Part shown: piece after piece, positions 1 through 5,683 of the stretch | Layout of the letters: the number at the start of each line of letters is the position of its first letter | Numbering within the stretch: position 1 is the stretch's first letter | Source of the DNA: Burkholderiaceae bacterium | GTDB lineage: Bacteria; Pseudomonadota; Gammaproteobacteria; Burkholderiales; Burkholderiaceae_C | DNA: 5,683 bases | NCBI GenBank assembly: GCA_017853735.1 | Contig: JAFMJA010000182.1 | Location: forward strand, 1 to 5,683 | Direction: 5' to 3' | The notes under the pieces: generated by a model | Seen by the model: only the letters and a program-made list of their open reading frames with translations | Told to the model about the DNA's origin: nothing | The model's database searches: none | Translations under genes and position numbers: made by a program

Positions 1-345
1 ATGGCGCACCTCCGCCACGGTACGAACCCGGTTGTCGGTCATGGTGTCCACAAGGATGGCCGCACCACCAATGCCATAACCCTCGTAGCGGATTTCCTCA
101 TAGTTCACACCCTCGAGGTTGCCAGCGGCCTTATCGATGTTGTATTTGACCCTGTCAGCCGGCATATTGGCTGCCTTGGCCTTGTCAATGGCCAGGCGCA
201 AACGTGGATTGGTCCCTGGATCCGATCCACCACTGCGGGCCGCCACAGTGATTTCTCGAATGATCCGGGTCCAGATCTTGCCGCGCTTCTCGTCCTGACG
301 ACCCTTGCGGTGCTGGATATTGGCCCATTTACTGTGTCCGGCCAT
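1..345 (-). CDS. yebC: YebC/PmpR-family transcriptional regulator, N-terminal part (cut by window edge)
   Basis: This family comprises cytoplasmic DNA-binding regulators of about 240 residues (PmpR is a quorum-sensing regulator in Pseudomonas). Related proteins have also been linked to relief of ribosome stalling, so the exact role is unsettled. The 115 visible codons run from ATG at 345 to the left edge with no stop. They begin MAGHSKWANIQHRKGRQDEK, the family's hallmark N-terminus. Later come KIWTRIIREITVAAR, NPRLRLAIDKAKAANMP, YEGYGIGGAAILVDTMTDN and RVRTVAEVRH, covering the N-terminal helical domain and the start of the second domain. A Shine-Dalgarno stretch (AAGAGGA on the minus strand, about 351-359) precedes the start at good spacing. 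The gene is divergent from the HerA-like gene, with 59 bases between the two starts. Roughly the C-terminal half lies outside the window. Family assignment is very secure; which YebC paralogue this is cannot be told. Confidence 0.96.
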   Translation of the reverse strand, partial: MAGHSKWANIQHRKGRQDEKRGKIWTRIIREITVAARSGGSDPGTNPRLRLAIDKAKAANMPADRVKYNIDKAAGNLEGVNYEEIRYEGYGIGGAAILVDTMTDNRVRTVAEVRH

Positions 346-404
346 GCAAAATTCCTCTTATTCTGGTAAACAATAGAACTTGGATTGTACTTTTTGATAT
401 TTTC

Positions 405-1895
405 ATGGCTTCCCAAATTCTGGTCGCTCAGCACGGCACCACCCAGTGCCACCTTCTGACAAACAAGGCCAACCGTCATGGCCTGATCACAGGTGCAACA
501 GGAACCGGCAAGACCATCAGCCTGCAAACCCTGGCTGAGGGTTTTTCGCGCAATGGGGTTCCGGTATTCATGGCCGATATCAAGGGTGACCTGACTGGCA
601 TCTCCCAGGCTGGCAAAGTGGGCGAAAAACTTGCAGCGGTGATTGCCGAGCGTGGCCTGCCCACACCTGAATCATTGGCCTGCCCGACCACTTTGTGGGA
701 TGTTTTTGGCGAACAAGGTCATCCGGTCCGAGCCACCATCAGTGATCTAGGCCCATTGCTGCTCGGACGCATGCTCAACCTGAACGAGATCCAGGAGGGC
801 GTCTTGCAACTGGTCTTCAAGATTGCTGATGACCAGGGGCTTTTGTTGCTTGACCTGAAGGATTTGCGCGCCATGTGCCAGCATGTCGGTGACAACGCCT
901 CGCAGTTCACCACCCAGTACGGCAATATCAGCGCTGCCAGCATTGGCGCGATCCAGCGCGGACTGATGCAAATTGAATCGCAGGGGGCTGACAAATTTTT
1001 TGGCGAGCCGATGCTCAATATTGCCGATTTCATGCAGGTCGACGCGCGTGGCATGGGGGTGGTCAATGTGCTGGCGGCAGAGAAGTTGATGAACTCCCCT
1101 CGCCTGTACGCAACTTTTCTGCTTTGGCTGTTGTCCGAACTGTTTGAACACCTGCCTGAGGTGGGTGATCTGGACAAACCCAAGCTGGTCTTCTTTTTTG
1201 ACGAGGCCCATCTTCTGTTCAACGATGCGCCCAAGGCCTTGCTGGAGCGGATTGAACTGGTCGTGCGCTTGGTGCGCAGCAAAGGGGTTGGGGTGTATTT
1301 CGTCACCCAAAATCCCCTGGATATCCCCGATACGGTGCTGGGTCAACTGGGTAATCGGGTTCAGCATGCCTTGCGAGCATTCACGCCGCGCGATCAGAAG
1401 GCCGTCAAATCGGCTGCCACCACCATGCGGCCCAACCCCAAGCTCGACATTGAGTCGGCCATCACCGAACTGGGGGTGGGCGAAGCCCTGCTCAGTTTCC
1501 TGGATGAAAAAGGGCGTCCCTGTGTCACCGAGCGAGCCTTTGTCCTGCCACCGGGCGGTCAGATTGGCCCGATCACGCCTGCACAGAGACAGGCCTTGTT
1601 GTCGGGCTCCCTGGTGGCTGGCGCCTACGATCAGACCATAGATCGCGAGTCTGCATTTGAACGCCTCTCTGGCCGTACCCAGGCACGCCTCGATAGCCAT
1701 CCTGCTGCCGAGAAGAATGAATCCGGCGGATTGCTGGGCAGCCTGGGGGATTTGCTGGGCGGCGGCCCCAAACGCAGCCGCGCCAGTGTGGGTGAGCAGT
1801 TCATCAAGAGCGCTGCCAGCACCATCGGGCGCGAGGTGGGCAAACAAATCATCCGTGGCGTGCTGGGCAGCATCCTGGGTGGTAAAAAGCGCTGA
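405..1895 (+). CDS. HerA-like P-loop ATPase, DUF853/YjgR family
   Basis: This is a predicted cytoplasmic ATPase of the FtsK/HerA superfamily. The length of 496 residues is close to the roughly 500 of E. coli YjgR. The Walker A motif GATGTGKT lies at residues 30-37, after the family segment NRHGLITG. FMADIKGDLTGISQ follows at about 55-68. Walker B (KLVFFFDEAHLL, 260-271) has the acidic pair D266/E267. The sensor-like segment YFVTQNPLDIPD starts at 298 and is followed by GQLGNRVQHALRAFTPRDQK. The tail, from about residue 443, is Gly/Leu-rich and then basic, ending GGKKR. The N-terminal HAS-barrel of archaeal HerA is absent, as is usual for YjgR, and no NurA nuclease gene is next door, so a HerA-NurA end-resection role should not be assumed. 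The start fits the family's N-terminus although no good Shine-Dalgarno site is seen. The biological function of this subfamily is not established. Confidence 0.93.
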   Translation: MASQILVAQHGTTQCHLLTNKANRHGLITGATGTGKTISLQTLAEGFSRNGVPVFMADIKGDLTGISQAGKVGEKLAAVIAERGLPTPESLACPTTLWDVFGEQGHPVRATISDLGPLLLGRMLNLNEIQEGVLQLVFKIADDQGLLLLDLKDLRAMCQHVGDNASQFTTQYGNISAASIGAIQRGLMQIESQGADKFFGEPMLNIADFMQVDARGMGVVNVLAAEKLMNSPRLYATFLLWLLSELFEHLPEVGDLDKPKLVFFFDEAHLLFNDAPKALLERIELVVRLVRSKGVGVYFVTQNPLDIPDTVLGQLGNRVQHALRAFTPRDQKAVKSAATTMRPNPKLDIESAITELGVGEALLSFLDEKGRPCVTERAFVLPPGGQIGPITPAQRQALLSGSLVAGAYDQTIDRESAFERLSGRTQARLDSHPAAEKNESGGLLGSLGDLLGGGPKRSRASVGEQFIKSAASTIGREVGKQIIRGVLGSILGGKKR

Positions 1896-1908
1896 TTGAA
1901 AAAGCGCT
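1884..1908 (-). terminator. Possible weak intrinsic terminator of the minus-strand operon
   Basis: Read on the minus strand just past the stop of the last operon gene (1919), the two AGCGCT copies (1903-1908, then 1888-1893) can pair as a 6-bp stem with a 9-base loop. Four Ts follow directly (complement of 1884-1887). The stem is short and each AGCGCT is itself a palindrome, so the structure is marginal. The position, between convergent genes, is where a terminator would be expected. Confidence 0.3.
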
Positions 1909-1913
1909 GATTG
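1884..1913. repeat. Perfect 15-bp tandem duplication spanning the ATPase stop codon
   Basis: AAAAAGCGCTGATTG occurs twice back to back, at 1884-1898 and 1899-1913, and the identity continues for one more base (A1899/A1914). The first copy holds the last two codons and the TGA stop (1893-1895) of the HerA-like gene. Because 15 is a multiple of three, the second copy places another TGA in frame at 1908-1910. Replication slippage is the likely origin; that is an inference. Confidence 0.95.
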
Positions 1914-1918
1914 ACCGC

Positions 1919-2833
1919 CTAGGTCAAGTCCTGCCCGCGTAGCGAACGTCGCAAAGCCTGTCCCAGTTCTGGTTTATGGGCAAACGGATCACTGGGATTT
2001 CGGGCCTGCACAATGTCTTCCATCCGGTTTTGCACGGGACGCAGGGCCTGCGGATGACTGAAGATATAGAACTGCCTGCCCTGTACTGCATCGAATACGC
2101 GCTGCGCCACATCGGCGGCGGAAACCTTGCCTGAACTGACTGCTTTTTCGCTCATGGCCTGGCCAATCATCTGACTGCGGGTTGGCGCCTCAGCAGCCAG
2201 GCCGGGCGGCCGATTGCGTTCGCTCTGGCTGATGCCTGTGGGCACAAAGTAAGGGCACAGCACCGATGCGCCCACCTGATCGCTCACCAGGGCCAGATCC
2301 TGATACAAAGTTTCGCTCAGAGCCACCACAGCATGCTTGCTCACGTTGTAGACACCCATATTGGGAGGGCTCAGCAATCCGGCCATGCTGGCGGTATTGA
2401 CGATATGGCCTCGGTAGAGGGGATCTCTGTCGGCTGCTTCCAGCATCATTGGCGTGAACAGGCGCACCCCATGAATCACCCCCCACAGGTTGACGCCCAG
2501 AATCCATCGCCAGTCCTGCACCGAGTTTTCCCACACCAGGCCGCCTCCAGCAACGCCTGCATTGTTGAACACAAAGTGCGGAGCGCCAAAGCGTTCTTGC
2601 ACCTGGTGCGCCAGATGTTCCATCTGCACGGCATCTGACACATCCACCTGCAAGGCCAGTACGTCTGCCCCGGCTGCCTTGGTCGCCCGCTCCACTGCTG
2701 CCAAGGCATCGGGCTGAACATCCACCAGCACCAGTTTCATGCCTTTTTGAGCGCCCAAATGGGCGCAGGCCAGTCCGAATCCGGAAGCCGCACCGGTGAG
2801 CACTGCCACCTTGCCCGAAAAATCATCCATCAT
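1919..2833 (-). CDS. Classical SDR-family NAD(P)-dependent dehydrogenase
   Basis: A 304-residue Rossmann-fold oxidoreductase that presumably interconverts a hydroxyl and a carbonyl group on an unknown substrate. The cofactor glycine motif TGAASGFG is at residues 13-20. D38 at the end of the second strand (LVLVD) favours NAD(H) over NADP(H). NNAG is at 90-93, and the catalytic tetrad is N115, S149, Y162 and K166 (YNVSK). The protein is longer than the usual 250 or so residues. The extra C-terminal region after about residue 205 includes SHPQ and a basic end, and resembles the longer SDRs often annotated only as SDR family oxidoreductase. Two adjacent ATG codons (2833, 2830) are possible starts, and choosing between them does not matter for the fold. 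It is the last gene of the minus-strand run, 11 bases after the MDR reductase stop, which suggests co-transcription. The substrate cannot be read from the sequence. Confidence 0.93.
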   Translation of the reverse strand: MMDDFSGKVAVLTGAASGFGLACAHLGAQKGMKLVLVDVQPDALAAVERATKAAGADVLALQVDVSDAVQMEHLAHQVQERFGAPHFVFNNAGVAGGGLVWENSVQDWRWILGVNLWGVIHGVRLFTPMMLEAADRDPLYRGHIVNTASMAGLLSPPNMGVYNVSKHAVVALSETLYQDLALVSDQVGASVLCPYFVPTGISQSERNRPPGLAAEAPTRSQMIGQAMSEKAVSSGKVSAADVAQRVFDAVQGRQFYIFSHPQALRPVQNRMEDIVQARNPSDPFAHKPELGQALRRSLRGQDLT

Positions 2834-2844
2834 GTGGCTGCCTG

Positions 2845-3861
2845 TCAGACCAGCTTGACCAGTTGCTTGCCAAAATTCTGCCCCTTGAGCAGCCCGAGAA
2901 AGGCCTCGGGTGCAGACTCGATGCCATGCGCCACACTTTCACGGGGGCTGAGTTTTCCTGCGATCACCAGGGCAGACAAGTCCTTGAGCGCCTGTGGCCA
3001 CAGCGCCATGTGCTCACTGACGATAAAGCCTTGCACCAACAAACGCTCACGCAGTATCAGCTGAGGAAAGCTCATCGGAACAGGCTGTCCATCGTAGCCG
3101 GCAATCATGCCGCATATCGCAATCCGGCCAAAGGGATTCATGCGCAGCATCACTGCATCCAGAGCCATCCCGCCGACATTCTCAAAATGACCTTGAATAC
3201 CATCCGGGCAAGCCGCTTTCAGGGCCTGGGACAAGGCCGCCGGATTGTCAAATTGCTTGTAATCGACGCAGGCATCAAAGCCGAGCTGCTGGACTACATA
3301 GTCACACTTTTTTTGCCCTCCCGCAATGCCAACCACCCGGCATCCGCGCGACTTGGCAAGCGCGCCAAAGGCGCTGCCGACTGCTCCGGCAGCGGCACTG
3401 ACCGTGACTGTTGCACCGGCTTGCGGCTCAATGATCCTGCTCAGTCCGTACCAGGCGGTGACACCGGGCATGCCCACCGCACCCAAAAAATAGCTCAAGG
3501 GAATTTGGCTGGCATCCACCTTGCGTAAAGCGCCCGCCATGCTGGCGTCTACCACGCTGTACTCCTGCCACCCCCCCATCCCGACGACCTGGTCACCCTC
3601 GGTAAATTGCGGATGGCGGCTTTGGACAACCTCGCCCACCGTTCCTCCAATCATCACTTCGCCCAGCGCCTGTGGCTTGGCATAGCTTCTGGCATCGTTC
3701 ATGCGCCCACGCATATAGGGATCCAGGCTGAGATAGTGGTGCCGCACCAGGACCTGAGCATCCTGCAAGGCAGGGGCTTCGGTGGTGATCAATCTGAAAT
3801 TGCTGGCCTCTGCCGGGCCCAGCGGACGATGATCAAGTAGCCATTGTCGATTTAGAGGCAT
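2845..3861 (-). CDS. Zinc-free MDR-family NADP-dependent oxidoreductase (CurA/PTGR-like)
   Basis: A medium-chain dehydrogenase/reductase of 338 residues, the normal length for the leukotriene B4 12-hydroxydehydrogenase/prostaglandin reductase and CurA group. These enzymes reduce the C=C bond of alpha,beta-unsaturated ketones or aldehydes with NADPH. Visible family segments are YLSLDPYMRGRM (43-54), GMPGVTAWYGL (130-140), the nucleotide-binding loop AAGAVGS (157-163), GGQKKCDYV (181-189) and ENVGG (227-231). In this family a lysine of the GGxxKC segment contacts the NADPH 2'-phosphate. No cluster of zinc-ligand cysteines is seen, as expected. The ATG at 3861 gives the family N-terminus (LNRQWLL), though the Shine-Dalgarno site is poor. 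It starts 10 bases after the thioesterase stop and ends 11 bases before the next SDR, so it is probably translated from a shared transcript. The natural substrate is unknown. Confidence 0.93.
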   Translation of the reverse strand: MPLNRQWLLDHRPLGPAEASNFRLITTEAPALQDAQVLVRHHYLSLDPYMRGRMNDARSYAKPQALGEVMIGGTVGEVVQSRHPQFTEGDQVVGMGGWQEYSVVDASMAGALRKVDASQIPLSYFLGAVGMPGVTAWYGLSRIIEPQAGATVTVSAAAGAVGSAFGALAKSRGCRVVGIAGGQKKCDYVVQQLGFDACVDYKQFDNPAALSQALKAACPDGIQGHFENVGGMALDAVMLRMNPFGRIAICGMIAGYDGQPVPMSFPQLILRERLLVQGFIVSEHMALWPQALKDLSALVIAGKLSPRESVAHGIESAPEAFLGLLKGQNFGKQLVKLV

Positions 3862-3871
3862 GATGGATAAA

Positions 3872-4306
3872 TCAGTCAGTGGAAATCACATTCAGTGGGT
3901 TGGTGCTTTTTACGCCCACTGGCAAACGTTTGACGTACTTGAAGGTTCCAGTGGCATGCGCGCAGGCACGGCCCTGCTCATCGAACAAGGTGGCCTCGGT
4001 AAAGGCCATGGTCTTGGTACGGTGGATCAGACGACCTTGCCCGCTGAGTGCGCCTCGCGCGGGTTGCATGAAACTGGTTTTCATTTCAATGGTTACCACG
4101 CCCATGTCGGTTTCCACGCTTCGTGCAGCGGTGGCCATGGTCACATCCAGCAGGGTCATCACTGCCCCGCCATGGGTGACATCGAAGGAGTTCAGATGTT
4201 CGGGCCGAGGTGTGTAGAGGATGGTGGAAAAGCCGCCCTCAAAGCGGGTCAGCTCAAAGCCCAAATGCCGGACAAATGGAATATCAACGCCGAAAGGAAT
4301 ACTCAT
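3872..4306 (-). CDS. PaaI-family hotdog-fold acyl-CoA thioesterase
   Basis: A predicted cytoplasmic thioesterase of 144 residues, the typical single-hotdog size; such proteins usually form tetramers and hydrolyse acyl-CoA esters. The hotdog core is clear. HLNSFDVTHGGAVMTLLD (37-54) contains the HGG turn at 45-47 and the acidic D54 on the central helix, in the position of the catalytic acid in PaaI-type enzymes. Strands follow at TIEMKTSFMQPA (72-83), RLIHRTKTMAFTEATLFD (92-109) and ACAHATGTFKYV (114-125). The ATG at 4306 directly abuts the TAG stop of the upstream SDR (TAGATG), and a GGGGGT stretch just upstream can serve as the ribosome site, implying translational coupling. In the operon it may release free acids or recover CoA from dead-end intermediates; that role is inferred. 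The ligand specificity is unknown. Confidence 0.92.
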   Translation of the reverse strand: MSIPFGVDIPFVRHLGFELTRFEGGFSTILYTPRPEHLNSFDVTHGGAVMTLLDVTMATAARSVETDMGVVTIEMKTSFMQPARGALSGQGRLIHRTKTMAFTEATLFDEQGRACAHATGTFKYVKRLPVGVKSTNPLNVISTD

Positions 4307-5098
4307 CTAACCCCCGATCACACAGCTGACACCACCATCCACCGCCAGCCATTGACCGGTCATGTGCTTACCCGCATCCGACGCAAACAGCAGACAGACC
4401 CCCTTCAAGTCTTCCTCGTCGCCCAGCCTCCCCAGAGGTGCATGCGCCGCCAGGGTCTGCTCACCCATGGCCTGCAAGGTCGCCTCTGTCATTTTGCTGG
4501 GGAAAAAACCGGGACAGATCGCATTCACATTGATGCCGTACTTGCCCCATTCTGCAGCCAGTGCACGGGTGAAATCGATCACCGCGCCCTTGGAAGTGTT
4601 GTAGGCAATCGTGTTCAAGCCTGCTGGATTTCCGCCTAAACCGGCGATGGAAGCCAAGTTGATGATGCGGCCTTGGCGTCGCGGAATCATGCTCATCTTG
4701 CCAATCATCTGGCTCAGAATGAAGTAGCCACGAATATTCAGGTTCATGACCTTGTCCCAGGCCGGCAGGGGGTGATCTTCGGCTGGAGCACCCCAGGCGG
4801 CACCCGCATTGTTGACCAGAATATCGATGTCGCCCATGCGCTGCATCGTCTCTTGGGCCAACCGTTTCAAGTCCTCTTCCTTGGAGCAGTCGGCCGCACA
4901 CCAGCGCGTGTCAATGCCGGCAGCCTGCAGTTCAGCCATCGCCAGCTCGAGTTCATCAGACTTGCGCGCGCTGATCATGATGCGCGCGCCGGCCTCACCC
5001 AGGGCGTGTGCCAGTTGAAGGCCGAGTCCGCGCGACCCACCAGTCACCAGAGCGGTTCTGCCTTTCAAATTGAATAATTGGTCAACGGTTCTTGCCAT
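4307..5098 (-). CDS. SDR-family oxidoreductase, RhlG/gluconate 5-dehydrogenase-like
   Basis: A 263-residue classical SDR. The cofactor loop TGGSRGLG is at residues 19-26. R45 and K46 after the second strand (ISARK) suggest NADP(H). NNAG is at 96-99, and the catalytic residues are N121, S150, Y166 and K170 (YNTSK). The segment ICPGFFPSKMT (194-204) resembles RhlG and gluconate 5-dehydrogenase relatives, and the C-terminal GQWLAVDGG motif is complete. The serine-tyrosine spacing is 16 rather than the common 13, from a small insertion (GGNPAG). A GTG at 5107 could add three residues, but it lies inside the Shine-Dalgarno sequence, so the ATG at 5098 is chosen. It probably reduces a 3-ketoacyl-type or other ketone substrate, or oxidises the corresponding alcohol. 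The operon context with a thiolase and thioesterase supports a CoA-linked substrate, without proof. Confidence 0.93.
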   Translation of the reverse strand: MARTVDQLFNLKGRTALVTGGSRGLGLQLAHALGEAGARIMISARKSDELELAMAELQAAGIDTRWCAADCSKEEDLKRLAQETMQRMGDIDILVNNAGAAWGAPAEDHPLPAWDKVMNLNIRGYFILSQMIGKMSMIPRRQGRIINLASIAGLGGNPAGLNTIAYNTSKGAVIDFTRALAAEWGKYGINVNAICPGFFPSKMTEATLQAMGEQTLAAHAPLGRLGDEEDLKGVCLLFASDAGKHMTGQWLAVDGGVSCVIGG

Positions 5099-5101
5099 GA
5101 A

Positions 5102-5109
5102 GATCACCT
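5102..5109 (-). promoter_or_regulatory. Strong Shine-Dalgarno site deciding the SDR start
   Basis: AGGTGATC on the minus strand matches eight consecutive bases of the anti-Shine-Dalgarno tail of 16S rRNA. Its AGGTG core lies 6 bases before the ATG at 5098. The site overlaps the TAG stop of the small membrane protein gene (5108-5110), so terminating ribosomes sit on it, and it contains the alternative GTG (5105-5107), which argues against that start. Confidence 0.8.
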
Positions 5110-5302
5110 AGTGCATGCGTGCGCGAAGCCAGATCAGTCCTACCCCACACGCAGCCGCCAACACCCCACTCACCTGCAGCCCTCGGGCAATACCCGGCTC
5201 GTAACGCGCCAGAAATAGGCTCAGCACCACAGACAGCAGGCCGCCATAGATCAGGATCCAAGCCCACTTTTCAGCACGTCTTTTTTTTAACTCGTCGTTC
5301 AT
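5108..5302 (-). CDS. Small two-helix membrane protein of unknown function
   Basis: A 64-residue protein that I do not recognise as a named family. It has a short charged N-terminus (MNDELKKRRAEK), a hydrophobic helix of about 20 residues (WAWILIYGGLLSVVLSLFLA), a brief linker (RYEPGIARG) and a second hydrophobic helix (LQVSGVLAAACGVGLIWL), ending RARMH. The positive-inside rule suggests that both ends face the cytoplasm. A GTG at 5305 would add one residue; neither start has a convincing Shine-Dalgarno site. That the frame is real is supported by the protein-like hydrophobic pattern, the fit between neighbours (45 bases after the thiolase gene) and a stop that overlaps the next gene's strong ribosome site. 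The role is unknown; an inner-membrane accessory of the pathway is only a guess. Confidence 0.75.
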   Translation of the reverse strand: MNDELKKRRAEKWAWILIYGGLLSVVLSLFLARYEPGIARGLQVSGVLAAACGVGLIWLRARMH

Positions 5303-5350
5303 CACACAGATGCTTAGGGTCTGTCGCAGAATTAAAGTGAAAGCCCTGGG

Positions 5351-5683
5351 TTACAAAACCTCAAAAACACCCGCTGCCCCCATGCCACCACCGATGCACA
5401 TGGTGACCACCACCCGCTTGGCTCCACGCCTGCGGCCCTCGATCAATGCGTGACCGGTGAGTCGCTGTCCGCTGACACCATAGGGATGACCCAGCGCAAT
5501 GGCGCCTCCGTTGACATTCAATCGCTCCGGGGGGATGCCGAGTTTGTCACGACAGTAAATCACCTGCACAGCAAAGGCCTCATTCAGCTCCCACAGGTCG
5601 ATATCCACCACCTTGAGGCCAAGCCGTTTGAGCACCTTGGGTACCGCAAACACTGGACCAATTCCCATTTCGTCGGGCTCGCA
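5351..5683 (-). CDS. Thiolase (acetyl-CoA C-acyltransferase type), C-terminal part (cut by window edge)
   Basis: The last 110 residues of a thiolase of typically 390-400 residues; the reading frame is open to the right edge. Thiolases cleave 3-ketoacyl-CoA with CoA, or condense two acyl-CoAs in reverse. The visible part starts CEPDEMGIGPVFAVPK and contains the NEAFA loop, NVNGGAIALGHPYGVSGQR with the catalytic histidine (codon 5486-5488), and TMCIGGGMGAAG with the catalytic C-terminal cysteine (codon 5396-5398). The active-site half shown is therefore intact, and the protein ends normally at FEVL. The nucleophilic cysteine of the N-terminal half is out of view. The GHPYGVSG variant (rather than GHPIGASG) fits degradative acyltransferases better than PhaA-type biosynthetic enzymes, but this is a weak argument. 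It is the first visible gene of the minus-strand operon and points to a beta-oxidation-like pathway. Confidence 0.95.
   Translation of the reverse strand, partial: CEPDEMGIGPVFAVPKVLKRLGLKVVDIDLWELNEAFAVQVIYCRDKLGIPPERLNVNGGAIALGHPYGVSGQRLTGHALIEGRRRGAKRVVVTMCIGGGMGAAGVFEVL

Noticed and set aside
1..369. Open frame on the plus strand opposite yebC
   Set aside because: The minus strand carries the highly conserved YebC N-terminus over 1-345. The plus-strand translation shows no recognisable family and is a shadow frame.
384..389. TACAAT on the minus strand as a yebC -10 box
   Set aside because: Position and hexamer are plausible (start about 30 bases before the ATG), but no acceptable -35 element lies 16-18 bases upstream, so it is not listed as a promoter.
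747..1847. Long 366-codon minus-strand frame inside the ATPase gene
   Set aside because: The plus-strand frame has intact Walker A and B motifs and full family length. The antisense frame is rich in Gln, His and Arg, has no motif, and is typical of an antisense frame.
2863..3528. 221-codon plus-strand frame opposite the MDR reductase
   Set aside because: The minus-strand MDR reductase is complete with its family motifs; this frame has none.
3860..4639. 259-codon plus-strand frame across the thioesterase and SDR genes
   Set aside because: It overlaps two well-supported minus-strand genes, spans their junction and has a His/Gly/Gln-rich composition with no recognisable domain.
5306..5324. ACAGA/TCTGT inverted repeat in the gap before the small membrane protein
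   Set aside because: The arms are only 5 bp with 9 bases between them and no extension in either direction; expected by chance and insufficient for an operator or terminator call.

Overview
The window looks like chromosomal DNA from a moderately GC-rich proteobacterium, most likely a betaproteobacterium of the order Burkholderiales. That placement is an inference. It rests on the YebC N-terminus, a YjgR-type HerA-like ATPase, and a run of acyl-CoA-type genes that I associate with that group. No RNA gene, CRISPR array or intact mobile element is visible. The window is densely coding, and no gap exceeds about 60 bases.

Left part (1-1895): a YebC/PmpR-family regulator, cut by the left window edge, is read on the minus strand from 345. 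A DUF853/YjgR-type HerA-like ATPase is read divergently on the plus strand from 405. The last codons and stop of the ATPase gene are part of a perfect 15-bp tandem duplication (1884-1913), which supplies a second in-frame stop. On the minus strand the same DNA can form a short hairpin followed by Ts.

Right part (1919-5683): six minus-strand genes with gaps of 0-45 bases look like one operon, read from the right edge leftward. They are a thiolase (C-terminal part only), a small two-helix membrane protein, an RhlG/gluconate-dehydrogenase-like SDR, a PaaI-type hotdog thioesterase, a zinc-free MDR enoyl/alkenal reductase of the CurA/PTGR type, and a longer classical SDR. The operon ends convergently with the ATPase gene, 23 bases away.

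Together these genes encode thiolysis, carbonyl or hydroxyl redox, double-bond reduction and CoA-ester hydrolysis. This set suits breakdown or detoxification of an acyl-CoA or ketone/enal substrate, in a beta-oxidation-like side pathway. The sequence does not reveal the substrate. The start of the operon, with any regulator and promoter, lies beyond the right edge. I see no clearly novel system. The least explained items are the small membrane protein inside the operon and the duplicated stop-codon segment.
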